Of a DNA stretch of 27,360 bases, positions 13,906-21,018 are shown piece by piece. The position numbers and the translations under genes were made by a program. Source of the DNA: a virus; IMG/VR virus record IMGVR_UViG_3300033149_006404, positions 1 to 27,360 of that record; one strand, written 5' to 3'. Each line of letters opens with the position of its first letter. Position 1 is the stretch's first letter. The notes under the pieces are model-generated. The model saw only the letters and a list, made by a program, of their open reading frames with translations. It did not search any database and was not told where the DNA came from.

Positions 13906-14586
13906 TCATCTCCTTCTTTTCTTTCTGCGCATCACTTGATGGAAGTTACCTGGTGCAGGAACAGATGGAATAGCTTTTTCTTCTACCTCACCCTCCTCAG
14001 GCTCTTCCTCAAAATCATCTTCAGGTTCACCTTGATCAACTGCGTGCTTTGGTTTAGATTTCACACTACTCTTACCTCGCTTCAACTTATCGAAAATATC
14101 ACCCATTGCATCTTCAATTATCTCCTTTGCTATACAATGATATTCATAAGAAGATCCCTCTTCTGTATCAATTTCATCTTCAGAAGGAATTTCATAAGGC
14201 ATTTGTACCTCACCCATATATTGTATAGCTTCGAAAGGAATTTTCCCAGTATCGATCCTACCAATGCGATAAAAAACTGTCGGTTCTAGAATCCAATGCT
14301 CCTCCGTTACTACAGAATCAAATACGCCTTCTGCAGGAATAGCATCTGCTTCTGTGGAATAGACAAAGAATTCGCTCCAATCACTTGGATCAGAAACACC
14401 TGCTACCAAACATCCTGCTATTGATGGTGACACACAGATCCTCGGAGTATCAGGCTCTTCAGGAAGTGCTCTTACAGGTCTGCGAGGTGTAAACTCTACC
14501 TCTGCTCCTAAATCTTCCGGTGATATATGGTAGAAGACACCTTTCTTCTCTACTAAAGTTTCGTACAATTTCAAAAATGAATCCAT
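13906..14586 (-). CDS. Unknown protein with acidic linker and Arg/Lys tail, 226 aa
   Basis: ATG at 14586 has GAGGGA upstream. Residues 1-130 look globular: GVFYHISPEDLGAEV, then PRICVSPSIAGCLVAG, then EEHWILEPTVFYRIGRID. The YHIS start, the RICVSPSI strand and the Cys/Gly segment recall small ADP-ribosyl-transferase-like or RES-like folds in phages, but I cannot confirm catalytic residues. Residues about 185-205 are acidic (EPEDDFEEEPEEGEVEE) and the end is strongly basic (MRRKKRRR), the same acid-then-base plan as the modules in the left-end proteins. It overlaps the next gene. Confidence 0.75.
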   Translation of the reverse strand: MDSFLKLYETLVEKKGVFYHISPEDLGAEVEFTPRRPVRALPEEPDTPRICVSPSIAGCLVAGVSDPSDWSEFFVYSTEADAIPAEGVFDSVVTEEHWILEPTVFYRIGRIDTGKIPFEAIQYMGEVQMPYEIPSEDEIDTEEGSSYEYHCIAKEIIEDAMGDIFDKLKRGKSSVKSKPKHAVDQGEPEDDFEEEPEEGEVEEKAIPSVPAPGNFHQVMRRKKRRR

Positions 14587-14590
14587 GTTA

Positions 14591-15130
14591 TTATCCCTCT
14601 ACAGCTATAAGATCGTCGGAGGTCACTATTTGAATCTTCTTTTTGGAGTCAGGATCAGGATTCTCTATCTCCACACCACTCATACTGACCAACACTATAT
14701 CTCCTGGTACGCAGGGTACCGGAACCCGTTCCCCATTAGGTAGAAAACTACCTGGACCTACAGCTAATACCAAAGCTCGCATTGGTCTGATCTTTGCTAC
14801 ATCAGGAAGTAAAATCCCTCCCTCCGTTTTGTCACTGGGCTCATCATACTCAACAACCAAATAATTACCAAGGGGACGAATCTTCTCTTTCACTTCTTTT
14901 CTCCATTCTCGATTTAACATATCGGGTCGTCCTCGATAATCTGCTAATGCTTGATCCCGCTGCTTCTCCGTATGGTACCGTTTCCAAAGCTGCCACGGCC
15001 GCCAAGCCTTGCACCAGCCAAAGCCCTCTGTAAACCTAACCTCTATTCCATAAAGCTTTCGACCCTTCCTTCTTCTTTTAGGGGGACGATGTGTTGGCTC
15101 TAAGAGATATTCTTTGTCAACTCTTCGCAT
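14591..15130 (-). CDS. GroES-like co-chaperonin with extra N-terminal domain, 179 aa
   Basis: ATG at 15130 has a weak AAGAGA site. Residues 1-80 form a basic, Trp-rich region (RRKGRKLYGIEVRFTEGFGW, KAWRPWQLWKRYHTEKQRD) not found in ordinary GroES. Residues 84-178 match GroES: IRPLGNYLVVEYDEP, a mobile loop with EGGILLPD (103-110), ALVLAVGPG (119-127), VPGDIVLVS and DDLIAVEG. Hydrophobic ILL in the loop is the expected GroEL-contact site. GroES proteins are usually about 95-100 residues, so this is a fusion. It may tune the host chaperonin for a large capsid protein, as T4 gp31 does. No GroEL is in the window. Confidence 0.85.
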   Translation of the reverse strand: MRRVDKEYLLEPTHRPPKRRRKGRKLYGIEVRFTEGFGWCKAWRPWQLWKRYHTEKQRDQALADYRGRPDMLNREWRKEVKEKIRPLGNYLVVEYDEPSDKTEGGILLPDVAKIRPMRALVLAVGPGSFLPNGERVPVPCVPGDIVLVSMSGVEIENPDPDSKKKIQIVTSDDLIAVEG

Positions 15131-15167
15131 GGTTCAATCTCTTATTGAAAGTTTCTATATTCTATAT

Positions 15168-15518
15168 CTATACCCCGGAACAAAACTCGCTGATTTTAGC
15201 AACAATGCTTCTCACTTCATAGCTTGATTCTTTTTTCATGGCCTTGGACAACTGTTTAGAAAGTTTCTTCAGGCGGCGTTGCTTTTCACAAGAAACATGC
15301 CAACACCCATTATCGAGCACATTCAAAAGCAAGGTGACAAATGCTCCGCCCGCCTGGCCAGGCAACTTACCAAACAGCTCACATAACAAAAACACCCGTT
15401 TCTCAAGCATTCTTGTTTCCTCTTGCAGACGGAGACGAAACCGTTGCATTGTATAATCAAGCTCTTGATTGTCATATGCTTCATCAAGACTTGCCATAAA
15501 TTCATATAGCGATTTCAT
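15168..15518 (-). CDS. Unknown helical protein, 116 aa
   Basis: ATG at 15518 has AAGGAG nine bases upstream. It is nearly all helix (YTMQRFRLRLQEETRMLEKR, AGGAFVTLLLNVLDNGCWHV, KLSKQLSKAMKKESSYEV). No metal site or enzyme motif is seen. It lies between the minigene zone and the long GroES-like gene. Confidence 0.72.
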   Translation of the reverse strand: MKSLYEFMASLDEAYDNQELDYTMQRFRLRLQEETRMLEKRVFLLCELFGKLPGQAGGAFVTLLLNVLDNGCWHVSCEKQRRLKKLSKQLSKAMKKESSYEVRSIVAKISEFCSGV

Positions 15519-15540
15519 CTCTTAGCTCTCCTTATCAAAT

Positions 15541-15597
15541 CTAACAGGTCTCTCTATTAACTTGTGAAAGAGCAGGTTCCTTGGCCCTGTCTTTCAT
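15541..15597 (-). CDS. Candidate minigene, 18 aa
   Basis: ATG at 15597 has TAGGAG seven bases upstream and reads MKDRAKEPALSQVNRETC before TAG. The ribosome site is as good as those of the large genes, but the product is too short to judge. It could be a small peptide or a translated leader. Confidence 0.3.
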   Translation of the reverse strand: MKDRAKEPALSQVNRETC

Positions 15598-15607
15598 AAT
15601 TTTTCTC

Positions 15608-15674
15608 CTAGACACAACAATAAATTGGGTCAGCATCAGGTTCGGTATCTAACGCGGCGGGTCTACATTTTCAC
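15608..15674 (-). pseudogene. Candidate frame-disrupted minigene with strong ribosome site
   Basis: AAAGGAG precedes GTG 15674, yet the frame is GTG AAA ATG TAG. Dropping one A of the A4 run (a +1 shift) opens MKCRPAALDTEPDADPIYCC, one further Val codon, then TAG at 15608. Either a programmed shift, a sequencing indel, a decayed gene, or chance. Confidence 0.3.
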
Positions 15675-15684
15675 AATGTCTCCT

Positions 15685-15978
15685 TTATACTAAGTATCCC
15701 CACATAATTGTTACGTAAGAAGAGCTCGTACGTTCTGCAAAAAAAACTGTCTCTCCACGTTTACACGTGTCCTTCTGTTTCTGAAAAACTCCTGGGAGAG
15801 ACAAAGACCCTATTTCTGTTGCATGTTCCGGAAGCTGTTGAAACATTTCCCACTGGATACACCGAACACGTTTCTCAGGCGGCTCTATTGGAAATTTGTT
15901 TCTCTGAAGACCAAAAACAGTGCAAAGCATAGTTATTGCCCCAGCGCCGATGTTCCTAAATGCCTCCCGTCTGTTCAT
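15685..15978 (-). CDS. Small protein with twin-arginine (Tat) signal peptide, 97 aa
   Basis: ATG at 15978 has GAGGAGG seven bases upstream and overlaps the previous stop (ATGA). The N-terminus MNRREAFRNIGAGAITMLCT has the twin arginines, a polar n-region and a moderately hydrophobic Gly/Ala-rich core typical of Tat signals. The mature part (QRNKFPIEPPEKRVRC, then QKQKDTCKRGETVFFAERTS) has two cysteines (C40 and C72) and no known domain. Its pairing with a phage TatA (20741-20968) and a second Tat-type protein of equal length suggests an exported product. The function outside the membrane is unknown. Confidence 0.8.
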   Translation of the reverse strand: MNRREAFRNIGAGAITMLCTVFGLQRNKFPIEPPEKRVRCIQWEMFQQLPEHATEIGSLSLPGVFQKQKDTCKRGETVFFAERTSSSYVTIMWGYLV

Positions 15979-16169
15979 CACTTGGCCTCCTCAACAAGCA
16001 AACTTAACTTAACTCGAAATCCTCGACCACAATTAGGACATAAGTCTTTCTCATCAGAAATCGCAGCAGGACTGTCAATATAAATCTTAAAACCACACGG
16101 GCACTCCAAAGTTCCATAGCATCCAATAAATTCAAACCTAGGATCAATATTTGGATTTTCTTCGGACAT
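15978..16169 (-). CDS. Small zinc-ribbon protein, 63-64 aa
   Basis: ATG at 16169 is adjacent to a GTG at 16172, and AGGA lies 7-10 bases upstream, so the start is uncertain by one codon. The protein has GTLECPCGFKIYID followed by DLCPNCGRGFRVKLS, a C-x-C and C-x2-C zinc ribbon. It ends overlapping the Tat-type gene. Probably a small adaptor or nucleic-acid-binding protein. Confidence 0.75.
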   Translation of the reverse strand: MSEENPNIDPRFEFIGCYGTLECPCGFKIYIDSPAAISDEKDLCPNCGRGFRVKLSLLVEEAK

Positions 16170-16181
16170 CACCAGAGATTC

Positions 16182-16445
16182 CTAAATACTGAAGTCTTCG
16201 ACATCTCCATTGTCCCGAACCTTCTCATCTTCATATGGTCCTATAACGCGACGATAGAGTTCAAAAGCGGCACAGGATAATATGCCCATTACCTTATTCA
16301 TTGTCACAAATCGCCTCTCTCTATCTTTGATGAACCTCAAGCACAACTTTGTGATAACATAGTCCAACTCAGGTTCATCAAGTTGCGGAAAGTGAGACAA
16401 AGCTGCATCTAATTCAGGTCGCATTTCTTGTTTTATATATGGCAT
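16182..16445 (-). CDS. Conserved MPYIK-type phage protein, 87 aa
   Basis: ATG at 16445 has TAGGAG upstream; a TTG one codon earlier is less likely. The sequence MPYIKQEMRPELDAALSHF, then ELDYVITKLCLRFI, then MGILSCAAFELYRRVIGPYE and NGDVEDF matches a pattern common in phages (MPYIK start, LNYVIT-like middle, ExYRRxxxPYEDxK near the end), which I believe is Pfam DUF6899. The function is unknown in that family. Its position just after the portal is typical of conserved small phage genes. Confidence 0.82.
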   Translation of the reverse strand: MPYIKQEMRPELDAALSHFPQLDEPELDYVITKLCLRFIKDRERRFVTMNKVMGILSCAAFELYRRVIGPYEDEKVRDNGDVEDFSI

Positions 16446-16476
16446 CAAATGCTCTCCTATACCAAAAACATCTCTA

Positions 16477-16490
16477 CATTACATTATACT
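16477..16490 (-). promoter_or_regulatory. AGTATAATGTAATG leader motif, copy 2
   Basis: Identical to 12713-12726. It spans the portal stop codon and lies about 32 bases upstream of ATG 16445. Both copies continue with similar bases (GATGT then TTTGGTA). Possible promoter for the small genes that follow; no -35 element is visible. Confidence 0.35.
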
Positions 16491-18415
16491 TCAGCAGGCT
16501 CCTCTTCCTTAGAAGTAGACTCATTTTCCTCGACAATTCTGATCTTAGCTTCTCCGGCTACTTCATACCAGGAATCAGCATCTCTCTTAGTAATCCACTC
16601 AACATTAGCACCTTCTTTCAAAACCTGCACCTTCTCTCTGATGCTTTTTTGTTTAGTCTCTTGGAGAGTAACAGGTAAGTAAGAGAAGCAGTCGATTCCT
16701 GGAGCGTGCTTTTCTCGTATCTTCTTCCTTCTTTGTACTTCTACATGCTCAGGACGAAGCCGTACAATTGGTCTTTCTCCAGGAGGGGGCACTTCTTCTC
16801 TAGGTAATCTTTCTGCACCTGGTCTAGCTTCTTCTTCTTTTGCTTTCATCGCAGCTCGAGCAGCTTGAGCCTCAGCTTGAAGTACTCCTGGATCTTTGTA
16901 GAAATCTTCTAAACGAAAATCACCAAACCGAAGGATCTTCTCATTGTAGTAATCCCATACCTTTTCTTTATCTACCTTCTTCCCGGCGATTTTAGTTAAG
17001 GTAGACATCATCACACCAAATGTCTTAGCTCCACTCTCTAAAGATTTCCTAAGAGCTTCTTCTTCCGCCGTACTGGACTCTGACATGTTGACTTCGAAAA
17101 GACATGGGTCTGGGTCCATACCCATATAGGCCAGATGGATTTGACAAAGACGAATGACACCGTTGATTATCGTTCGTTGGAGTCGACGAGCGGAACGGGC
17201 AAACCTGATATCTAACTTTGTAATGGCTTCTGCTCCGAGGGCCCCCGACGCCTCTTTCACAAACGCTCCGCCAAGAGCGGAAGGCGTCGCCAATGCAAAG
17301 GATAGCTGATTCCGTAATAGGTCAATATCAACAATCCATCTGATGTCAGCCTCTCCTCCAATCTTCTCATGTGCGAGGTCTCCAATGTCCCCCCACACAG
17401 GAACGAAGATGTCCTCGATCACGGTCATGGGATTCTGCTTGGAATCAAATGATGTCCCTGTTTCACTTGTATCAAGTGCACGGGCTCGTGTGATAAGTGT
17501 TGCATACTGATCCATCAATGCTGAAGCAGCCTCAGCATTGGTCATATCTACTTTCATCTTCCAAATGTACCGAATGATCCCTCTCGTCAATCGGGCTAAT
17601 AGAAGTGAATCCTCTGCTAACCTCAACCTCTTGTATGCTGGAAGAGCATTAACAACAATAGATGTTCCATATACTGTAGATACTTGTCGGATATCTGATC
17701 CTGAAATCAGATGAATCTGCCTCGTCTCTGAATATCCTTGGTTCCCCCCCTTCGGACGTTTCTTCTTCGCACCTAGAAGTCTAAAATGTACATACTCCCA
17801 AGGAGGAAGAAGTTTTGTCTCATTTGGTCCCGTCGTTGGGCCTGGGGCTGTTCCCATCGTCTGACCAGAAGGAGTCTTGTAGAAACCAACTAAGATCCCC
17901 TCATAATCCACTCTACTAACAGCCATCGGATGCTCACCATCATCAACTGCAATAATACCTAAACCGGGAACACCATTTGGTTTGACGAACAAATCCCCAT
18001 ATCCTGCGATTGTATATGCCCAATCATGTATCTTCTCTTCTATTCCGATACGATCCAACATACTATTCAATTCATTCTGATATGTCTCATTCTCAGAAGT
18101 TACCCATATTGTTGCATTTTGCATGGGGTTGTATGTTGTCGCAACCCCGGCATATAAATCAACTGCAGGACCAACAAACCAATGCTCGAGGGCCCTCTCT
18201 ATTTCCTGATAAAGATTATATCTCTCATAGCTAACCCTAATATCATCTGCAATAGACCGTGCTACCATATCAGCTGTAACACCGGCCTTTTGTAGAAGTC
18301 GGAGGGCCTCCATATCCATACCTTTCCCTTGTTGTAGAAAGGCATCTGCTGGGACCATTGGAGGTTTTTGTGTAAGGTCGGGGAGGAGTTGTTTGAATGG
18401 ATTCATTGAGGGCAT
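16484..18415 (-). CDS. Portal protein, T4-gp20-like, 643 aa
   Basis: ATG at 18415 has AAGGA upstream. The early region ADDIRVSYERYNLYQEIERA and ALEHWFVGPAVDLYAG matches the start of T4-type portals, where a chain of helices precedes the wing. LRLAEDSLLLARLTRGIIRY and YIWKMKVDMTNAEA correspond to the conserved core before the clip. PVWGDIGDLAHEKIGGEADI followed by IDLLRNQLSFALATPSALGG is the strand-helix segment before the stem. The length suits gp20-type portals (about 500-650). The last 110 residues are charged and add TLQETKQKSIREKVQV and acidic EENESTSKEEEPAEV, a possible extension. The portal forms the dodecameric ring at the head vertex and works with the terminase at 22453. A 138-base leader precedes it. 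Confidence 0.88.
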   Translation of the reverse strand: MPSMNPFKQLLPDLTQKPPMVPADAFLQQGKGMDMEALRLLQKAGVTADMVARSIADDIRVSYERYNLYQEIERALEHWFVGPAVDLYAGVATTYNPMQNATIWVTSENETYQNELNSMLDRIGIEEKIHDWAYTIAGYGDLFVKPNGVPGLGIIAVDDGEHPMAVSRVDYEGILVGFYKTPSGQTMGTAPGPTTGPNETKLLPPWEYVHFRLLGAKKKRPKGGNQGYSETRQIHLISGSDIRQVSTVYGTSIVVNALPAYKRLRLAEDSLLLARLTRGIIRYIWKMKVDMTNAEAASALMDQYATLITRARALDTSETGTSFDSKQNPMTVIEDIFVPVWGDIGDLAHEKIGGEADIRWIVDIDLLRNQLSFALATPSALGGAFVKEASGALGAEAITKLDIRFARSARRLQRTIINGVIRLCQIHLAYMGMDPDPCLFEVNMSESSTAEEEALRKSLESGAKTFGVMMSTLTKIAGKKVDKEKVWDYYNEKILRFGDFRLEDFYKDPGVLQAEAQAARAAMKAKEEEARPGAERLPREEVPPPGERPIVRLRPEHVEVQRRKKIREKHAPGIDCFSYLPVTLQETKQKSIREKVQVLKEGANVEWITKRDADSWYEVAGEAKIRIVEENESTSKEEEPAEV

Positions 18416-18518
18416 TAGATTTCCTTAACTAGTTATAAGCAGAAGCTGAGTATGGTCCCTACACTCTTCCTTCGGAAAATAAATAAATAACAATGTACGA
18501 AAGAACAGTAAAGAAATG

Positions 18519-18539
18519 TAGATTTTGTAGAAAAATCTA
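18519..18539 (-). other. 8-bp AT-rich hairpin before the portal
   Basis: TAGATTTT and AAAATCTA are exact inverted repeats with a five-base loop, just after the stop of the Tat-type gene. It could be a weak terminator or an mRNA processing/stability element. It lacks a GC-rich stem and a clean U-tract. Confidence 0.4.
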
Positions 18540-18553
18540 GTTCTTAGGAGCTC

Positions 18554-18847
18554 TTAAAACCAAAACACAGAGCTATTGATGAAATCCAACTTCTCCGTTT
18601 CCCAGATAGATTTTTCCATCCATCTAATATGATCGTCCAGAAGACGATCAGCTATAAGCCGTCCTAATTGTTCTTCATCATTCTCAAAAACTACTTCCCC
18701 TATTAACCTATATAAATCTAGCTTATGTGAATCAGTATCAGGCAAGGGAAGTGGTTTATCTTCTTTTGCAGATAACTTAGTCAGAAGTAGAAGAGGACCA
18801 GCTGCTACTCCACAACCTATTCTCTTAAGAAAGCTTCTTCGGTTCAT
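18554..18847 (-). CDS. Small protein with canonical Tat signal peptide, 97 aa
   Basis: ATG at 18847 has AGGAGATTAGGAAG upstream. The N-terminus MNRRSFLKRIGCGVAAGPLL fits the S/T-R-R-x-F-L-K consensus almost perfectly. A hydrophobic core and LSAKED follow, suggesting cleavage near residue 27. The mature part (LPLPDTDSHKLDLYRLIG, then EEQLGRLIADRLLDDHIRWM) is about 70 residues, helical and acidic, ending in NSSVFWF. No catalytic motif is seen. The Tat signal predicts export in a folded state, consistent with the phage TatA encoded two kilobases upstream in the same direction. Confidence 0.85.
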   Translation of the reverse strand: MNRRSFLKRIGCGVAAGPLLLLTKLSAKEDKPLPLPDTDSHKLDLYRLIGEVVFENDEEQLGRLIADRLLDDHIRWMEKSIWETEKLDFINSSVFWF

Positions 18848-18851
18848 CTTC

Positions 18852-19175
18852 CTAATCTCCTACCACAATCAACAACTCTCCAGAAATCCGAACGATATGA
18901 GTGTGCTTAACCCCACCTCTACTCCATACATCCACCACTAGTTGCACAGGATTTGTTGAAACTGCCTGTACGGCCCATTTAGAAATAGACGGATAAAATC
19001 CACTCTGGAGGGTATTCAAAAACAAAGATATTGTAAACATTAACCATTCGATGGGTTTCCCTTCTACAATAGTACCAACAAGATTTGATACAAGACTACT
19101 ATGGACTTGAAAAGTAATCATATCCTCTAGTATTTGAAAAAGATGAGAATCGATGTTATCTTCTGGGACATTCAT
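18852..19175 (-). CDS. Unknown protein, 107 aa
   Basis: ATG at 19175 has GAGGTATAA upstream. Helices dominate the first 70 residues (HLFQILEDMITFQVHSSLVS, WLMFTISLFLNTLQSGFYP). The last 35 are beta-like (NPVQLVVDVWSRGGVKHTHI). The stop lies just upstream of the Tat-signal gene. Unknown family. Confidence 0.7.
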   Translation of the reverse strand: MNVPEDNIDSHLFQILEDMITFQVHSSLVSNLVGTIVEGKPIEWLMFTISLFLNTLQSGFYPSISKWAVQAVSTNPVQLVVDVWSRGGVKHTHIVRISGELLIVVGD

Positions 19176-19211
19176 TTATACCTCAGTAAGAGTTTTTACC
19201 ATAATTCTCTC

Positions 19212-19655
19212 CTAGAGATCCAAAAACTTAGTTAGCTTATCTCGTTTCCATTTTGGCATAGCAGCAACAATCTCACCCGCCATTTGTGCAACCTTTTCAA
19301 AGCTTTCTTTTTCTTCCTCTGATGTCAACTCCTCCACTAGAGTATCCAGATCAACTTCTTCCAATCCTTCTCCTCTTTCAGATTCTTCTAATGTCTTCTG
19401 TGTCAACTCATTAGGTACATGATCTGATTGTATTTTTTCCCACTGGCCCATATAAAGATTGATACGAGGAACGATTCCATGGAAAGTGTGCACTTCAAAT
19501 TCGGCCTCCATATGAAGAACCATACCGTTATTAAAATACAAATCTACTTTTTTGGCAAACGGGTTACATAAATTGAAGTGGTGCCCATCAAGTATGGAAA
19601 CACGTTCCACCTCAGCTCCTACAATATTTGCACTGAATTCCTTCATACCTGACAT
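19212..19655 (-). CDS. Unknown acidic protein, 147 aa
   Basis: ATG at 19655 has GAGGTG upstream. Residues 1-80 are beta-rich (VERVSILDGHHFNLCNPF, KVDLYFNNGMVLHMEAEF). Residues 85-130 are acidic helices (GLEEVDLDTLVEELTSEEEK). The C-terminus is basic (PKWKRDKLTKFLDL). No motif I can name. Co-directional with close neighbours. Confidence 0.7.
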   Translation of the reverse strand: MSGMKEFSANIVGAEVERVSILDGHHFNLCNPFAKKVDLYFNNGMVLHMEAEFEVHTFHGIVPRINLYMGQWEKIQSDHVPNELTQKTLEESERGEGLEEVDLDTLVEELTSEEEKESFEKVAQMAGEIVAAMPKWKRDKLTKFLDL

Positions 19656-19688
19656 ATCACACCTCTATCGAAACATCTGAATTCGAAT

Positions 19689-19940
19689 CTATATACCTAA
19701 CTCTTGAAATGTTTCGAATATTGAAGATTTAACAAGAAGTGGGGTCCCACCAGCAAAATGAATAGCAGATGCAGGAACCCCAACAGGATTCCCATCGGGC
19801 CCAGTAATCTCACCTGGTATAGTAGCTTTAGACACCATACAGACCAGCTCTGGATTCACATACACCTCATGTTCCATCACATTGATTTTATCTTTACCTA
19901 CCTGTTGCATTTGAATCGCCGTAAACTTAACGAATTTCAT
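19689..19940 (-). CDS. Small FlbD-like beta protein, 83 aa
   Basis: ATG at 19940 has AAAGGGA upstream. The pattern FVKFTAIQM, HEVYVNPELVCMVSKA, SAIHFAGGTPLLVKSS and IFETFQEL matches the small beta fold seen in FlbD-type flagellar proteins (strand, VNP/VNxxxI, a Gly-Gly turn, then VKES-like). FlbD-like folds also occur as small phage proteins. The similarity is by eye and does not imply a flagellar role. Confidence 0.68.
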   Translation of the reverse strand: MKFVKFTAIQMQQVGKDKINVMEHEVYVNPELVCMVSKATIPGEITGPDGNPVGVPASAIHFAGGTPLLVKSSIFETFQELGI

Positions 19941-19941
19941 C

Positions 19942-20754
19942 TCAGATCCCTTTCTCTTCTAAACGTTTCGCCGTTTGAATATAGTATGTCTTACAGTTTT
20001 GACAATCCCGACACCAATTACTTTTCGGTGTTCCACACATGGTTACCAAACGACCACCAAATCCTTGCATTCGTTTGAGAACATAGCAGATAAATGCAAA
20101 TGTAGGACAATAATATGAATTGGTATGTCTTTTCTTCCATTGATAAGTAACGAAAGATTTCCAACCATAACAAATTCCATAATCTGGGCGATTCATTTCA
20201 TCTGTTCCAGGAGGAGCTTGATCATAATAAGACATAAATGTAAGAACCACAGGAACATCTATTGCTGTCCAGGCAGCCACAGCATGCTCAATCAACTCCA
20301 AATTTGTAGGAGATACTCGAAGTCGAACAAACATCAGTCGATCAAAAAACTGTTCTTGTTTTGAATGAATTTGTCTTGTCTTCTCTGCTCTATCAACAAC
20401 AGGACACCAAGCAGGTTCTTCCTCTTTTCTATTCGCAGTAAAAACTACTGGTCCCGGGAAATCAAAGTCAGAAATACTAGTATTGAAGAAGCAACGACGA
20501 TATTTTCGAGCTGTCTCAATAACCAATTCTTTCAAAAGATTTGAATCATGACCAGTATTCATCCGAACGATATCATTCCCTACATCAGCAGGATCCGGAA
20601 CATGGGGTTTGTTTATATCACAATAGAATGCCCCTTCCCGGTTATAGAAACACTGATTACATCCTACAGGACATTTTCCTACCTGTGGGCGGCAATCCCA
20701 AATGCCGACACCTTCCATCTTCGGATTTCGAGGATAAGTCTCAGATATTTCCAT
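19942..20754 (-). CDS. Radical-SAM-like Fe-S protein, 270 aa
   Basis: ATG at 20754 has GGAGAAGGAA upstream and overlaps the TatA stop by 14 bases. GKCPVGCNQCFYNREG carries C28-x3-C32-x2-C35, the radical SAM 4Fe-4S signature. RMNTGHDSNLLKELVIETAR, CFFNTSISDFDFPGPVVFTA, FVRLRVSPTNLELIEHAV and VPVVLTFMSYYD read like successive beta-alpha units of a partial TIM barrel. A C-terminal cluster CGTPKSNWCRDCQNC (C240, C248, C251, C254) could hold a second Fe-S centre or zinc. The substrate is unknown. With QueD nearby, a base- or pterin-linked reaction is possible, but peptide or RNA modification is equally open. Confidence 0.75.
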   Translation of the reverse strand: MEISETYPRNPKMEGVGIWDCRPQVGKCPVGCNQCFYNREGAFYCDINKPHVPDPADVGNDIVRMNTGHDSNLLKELVIETARKYRRCFFNTSISDFDFPGPVVFTANRKEEEPAWCPVVDRAEKTRQIHSKQEQFFDRLMFVRLRVSPTNLELIEHAVAAWTAIDVPVVLTFMSYYDQAPPGTDEMNRPDYGICYGWKSFVTYQWKKRHTNSYYCPTFAFICYVLKRMQGFGGRLVTMCGTPKSNWCRDCQNCKTYYIQTAKRLEEKGI

Positions 20755-20968
20755 TTCCTTCTCCTGCGTTTTTCAAATCCTGATCTAATTCCTGCCCAAC
20801 TTTTTTTGCTTCCCAGAGACCCCGTTTGAACTCAACAATAGTTTGTCCTACTCCGCGAGCCATTGATGGAAGCTTTCGACCGAAGATGAGAACAGCTACA
20901 AACGCTATAATCAACAGTTCCCACTGCCCCGGCATTCCAAAATATGCTACAACAATGTCAGTATTCAT
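20741..20968 (-). CDS. tatA: TatA/TatE-family twin-arginine translocase subunit, 75 aa
   Basis: ATG at 20968 has AAGGAG upstream. After a short periplasmic N-terminus, residues 15-29 are the single span (QWELLIIAFVAVLIF). The hinge FGRKLPSMARGVGQ (29-42) and an amphipathic helix IVEFKRGLWEAKKVGQEL follow, with a short acidic tail. This is the complete TatA plan (usual length 60-100). TatA polymerises to let folded proteins cross the cytoplasmic membrane with TatC, which would have to come from the host. Two downstream genes encode candidate Tat substrates (18554-18847, 15685-15978). The gene follows the diphosphohydrolase and a 6-bp inverted repeat. Confidence 0.92.
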   Translation of the reverse strand: MNTDIVVAYFGMPGQWELLIIAFVAVLIFGRKLPSMARGVGQTIVEFKRGLWEAKKVGQELDQDLKNAGEGNGNI

Positions 20969-20992
20969 CTTTTTCTCCTTAAACTAAATCTC

Positions 20993-21015
20993 TTTACCTT
21001 TTATTATACGGTAAA
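20993..21015 (-). promoter_or_regulatory. Inverted repeat with TATAAT upstream of tatA
   Basis: GGTAAA/TTTACC form a 6-bp inverted repeat around an 11-base centre that contains TATAAT on the coding strand, just upstream of the tatA ribosome site. It could be an operator over a promoter, or a weak hairpin. No matching -35 is visible. Confidence 0.4.
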
Positions 21016-21018
21016 CAA

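Noticed and set aside
13707-18455. Shared 12-mer AGGGACCATACT near 13710 and 18450
   Set aside because: Twelve-base matches are expected by chance many times in a window this size, and one copy is the coding end of a gene.
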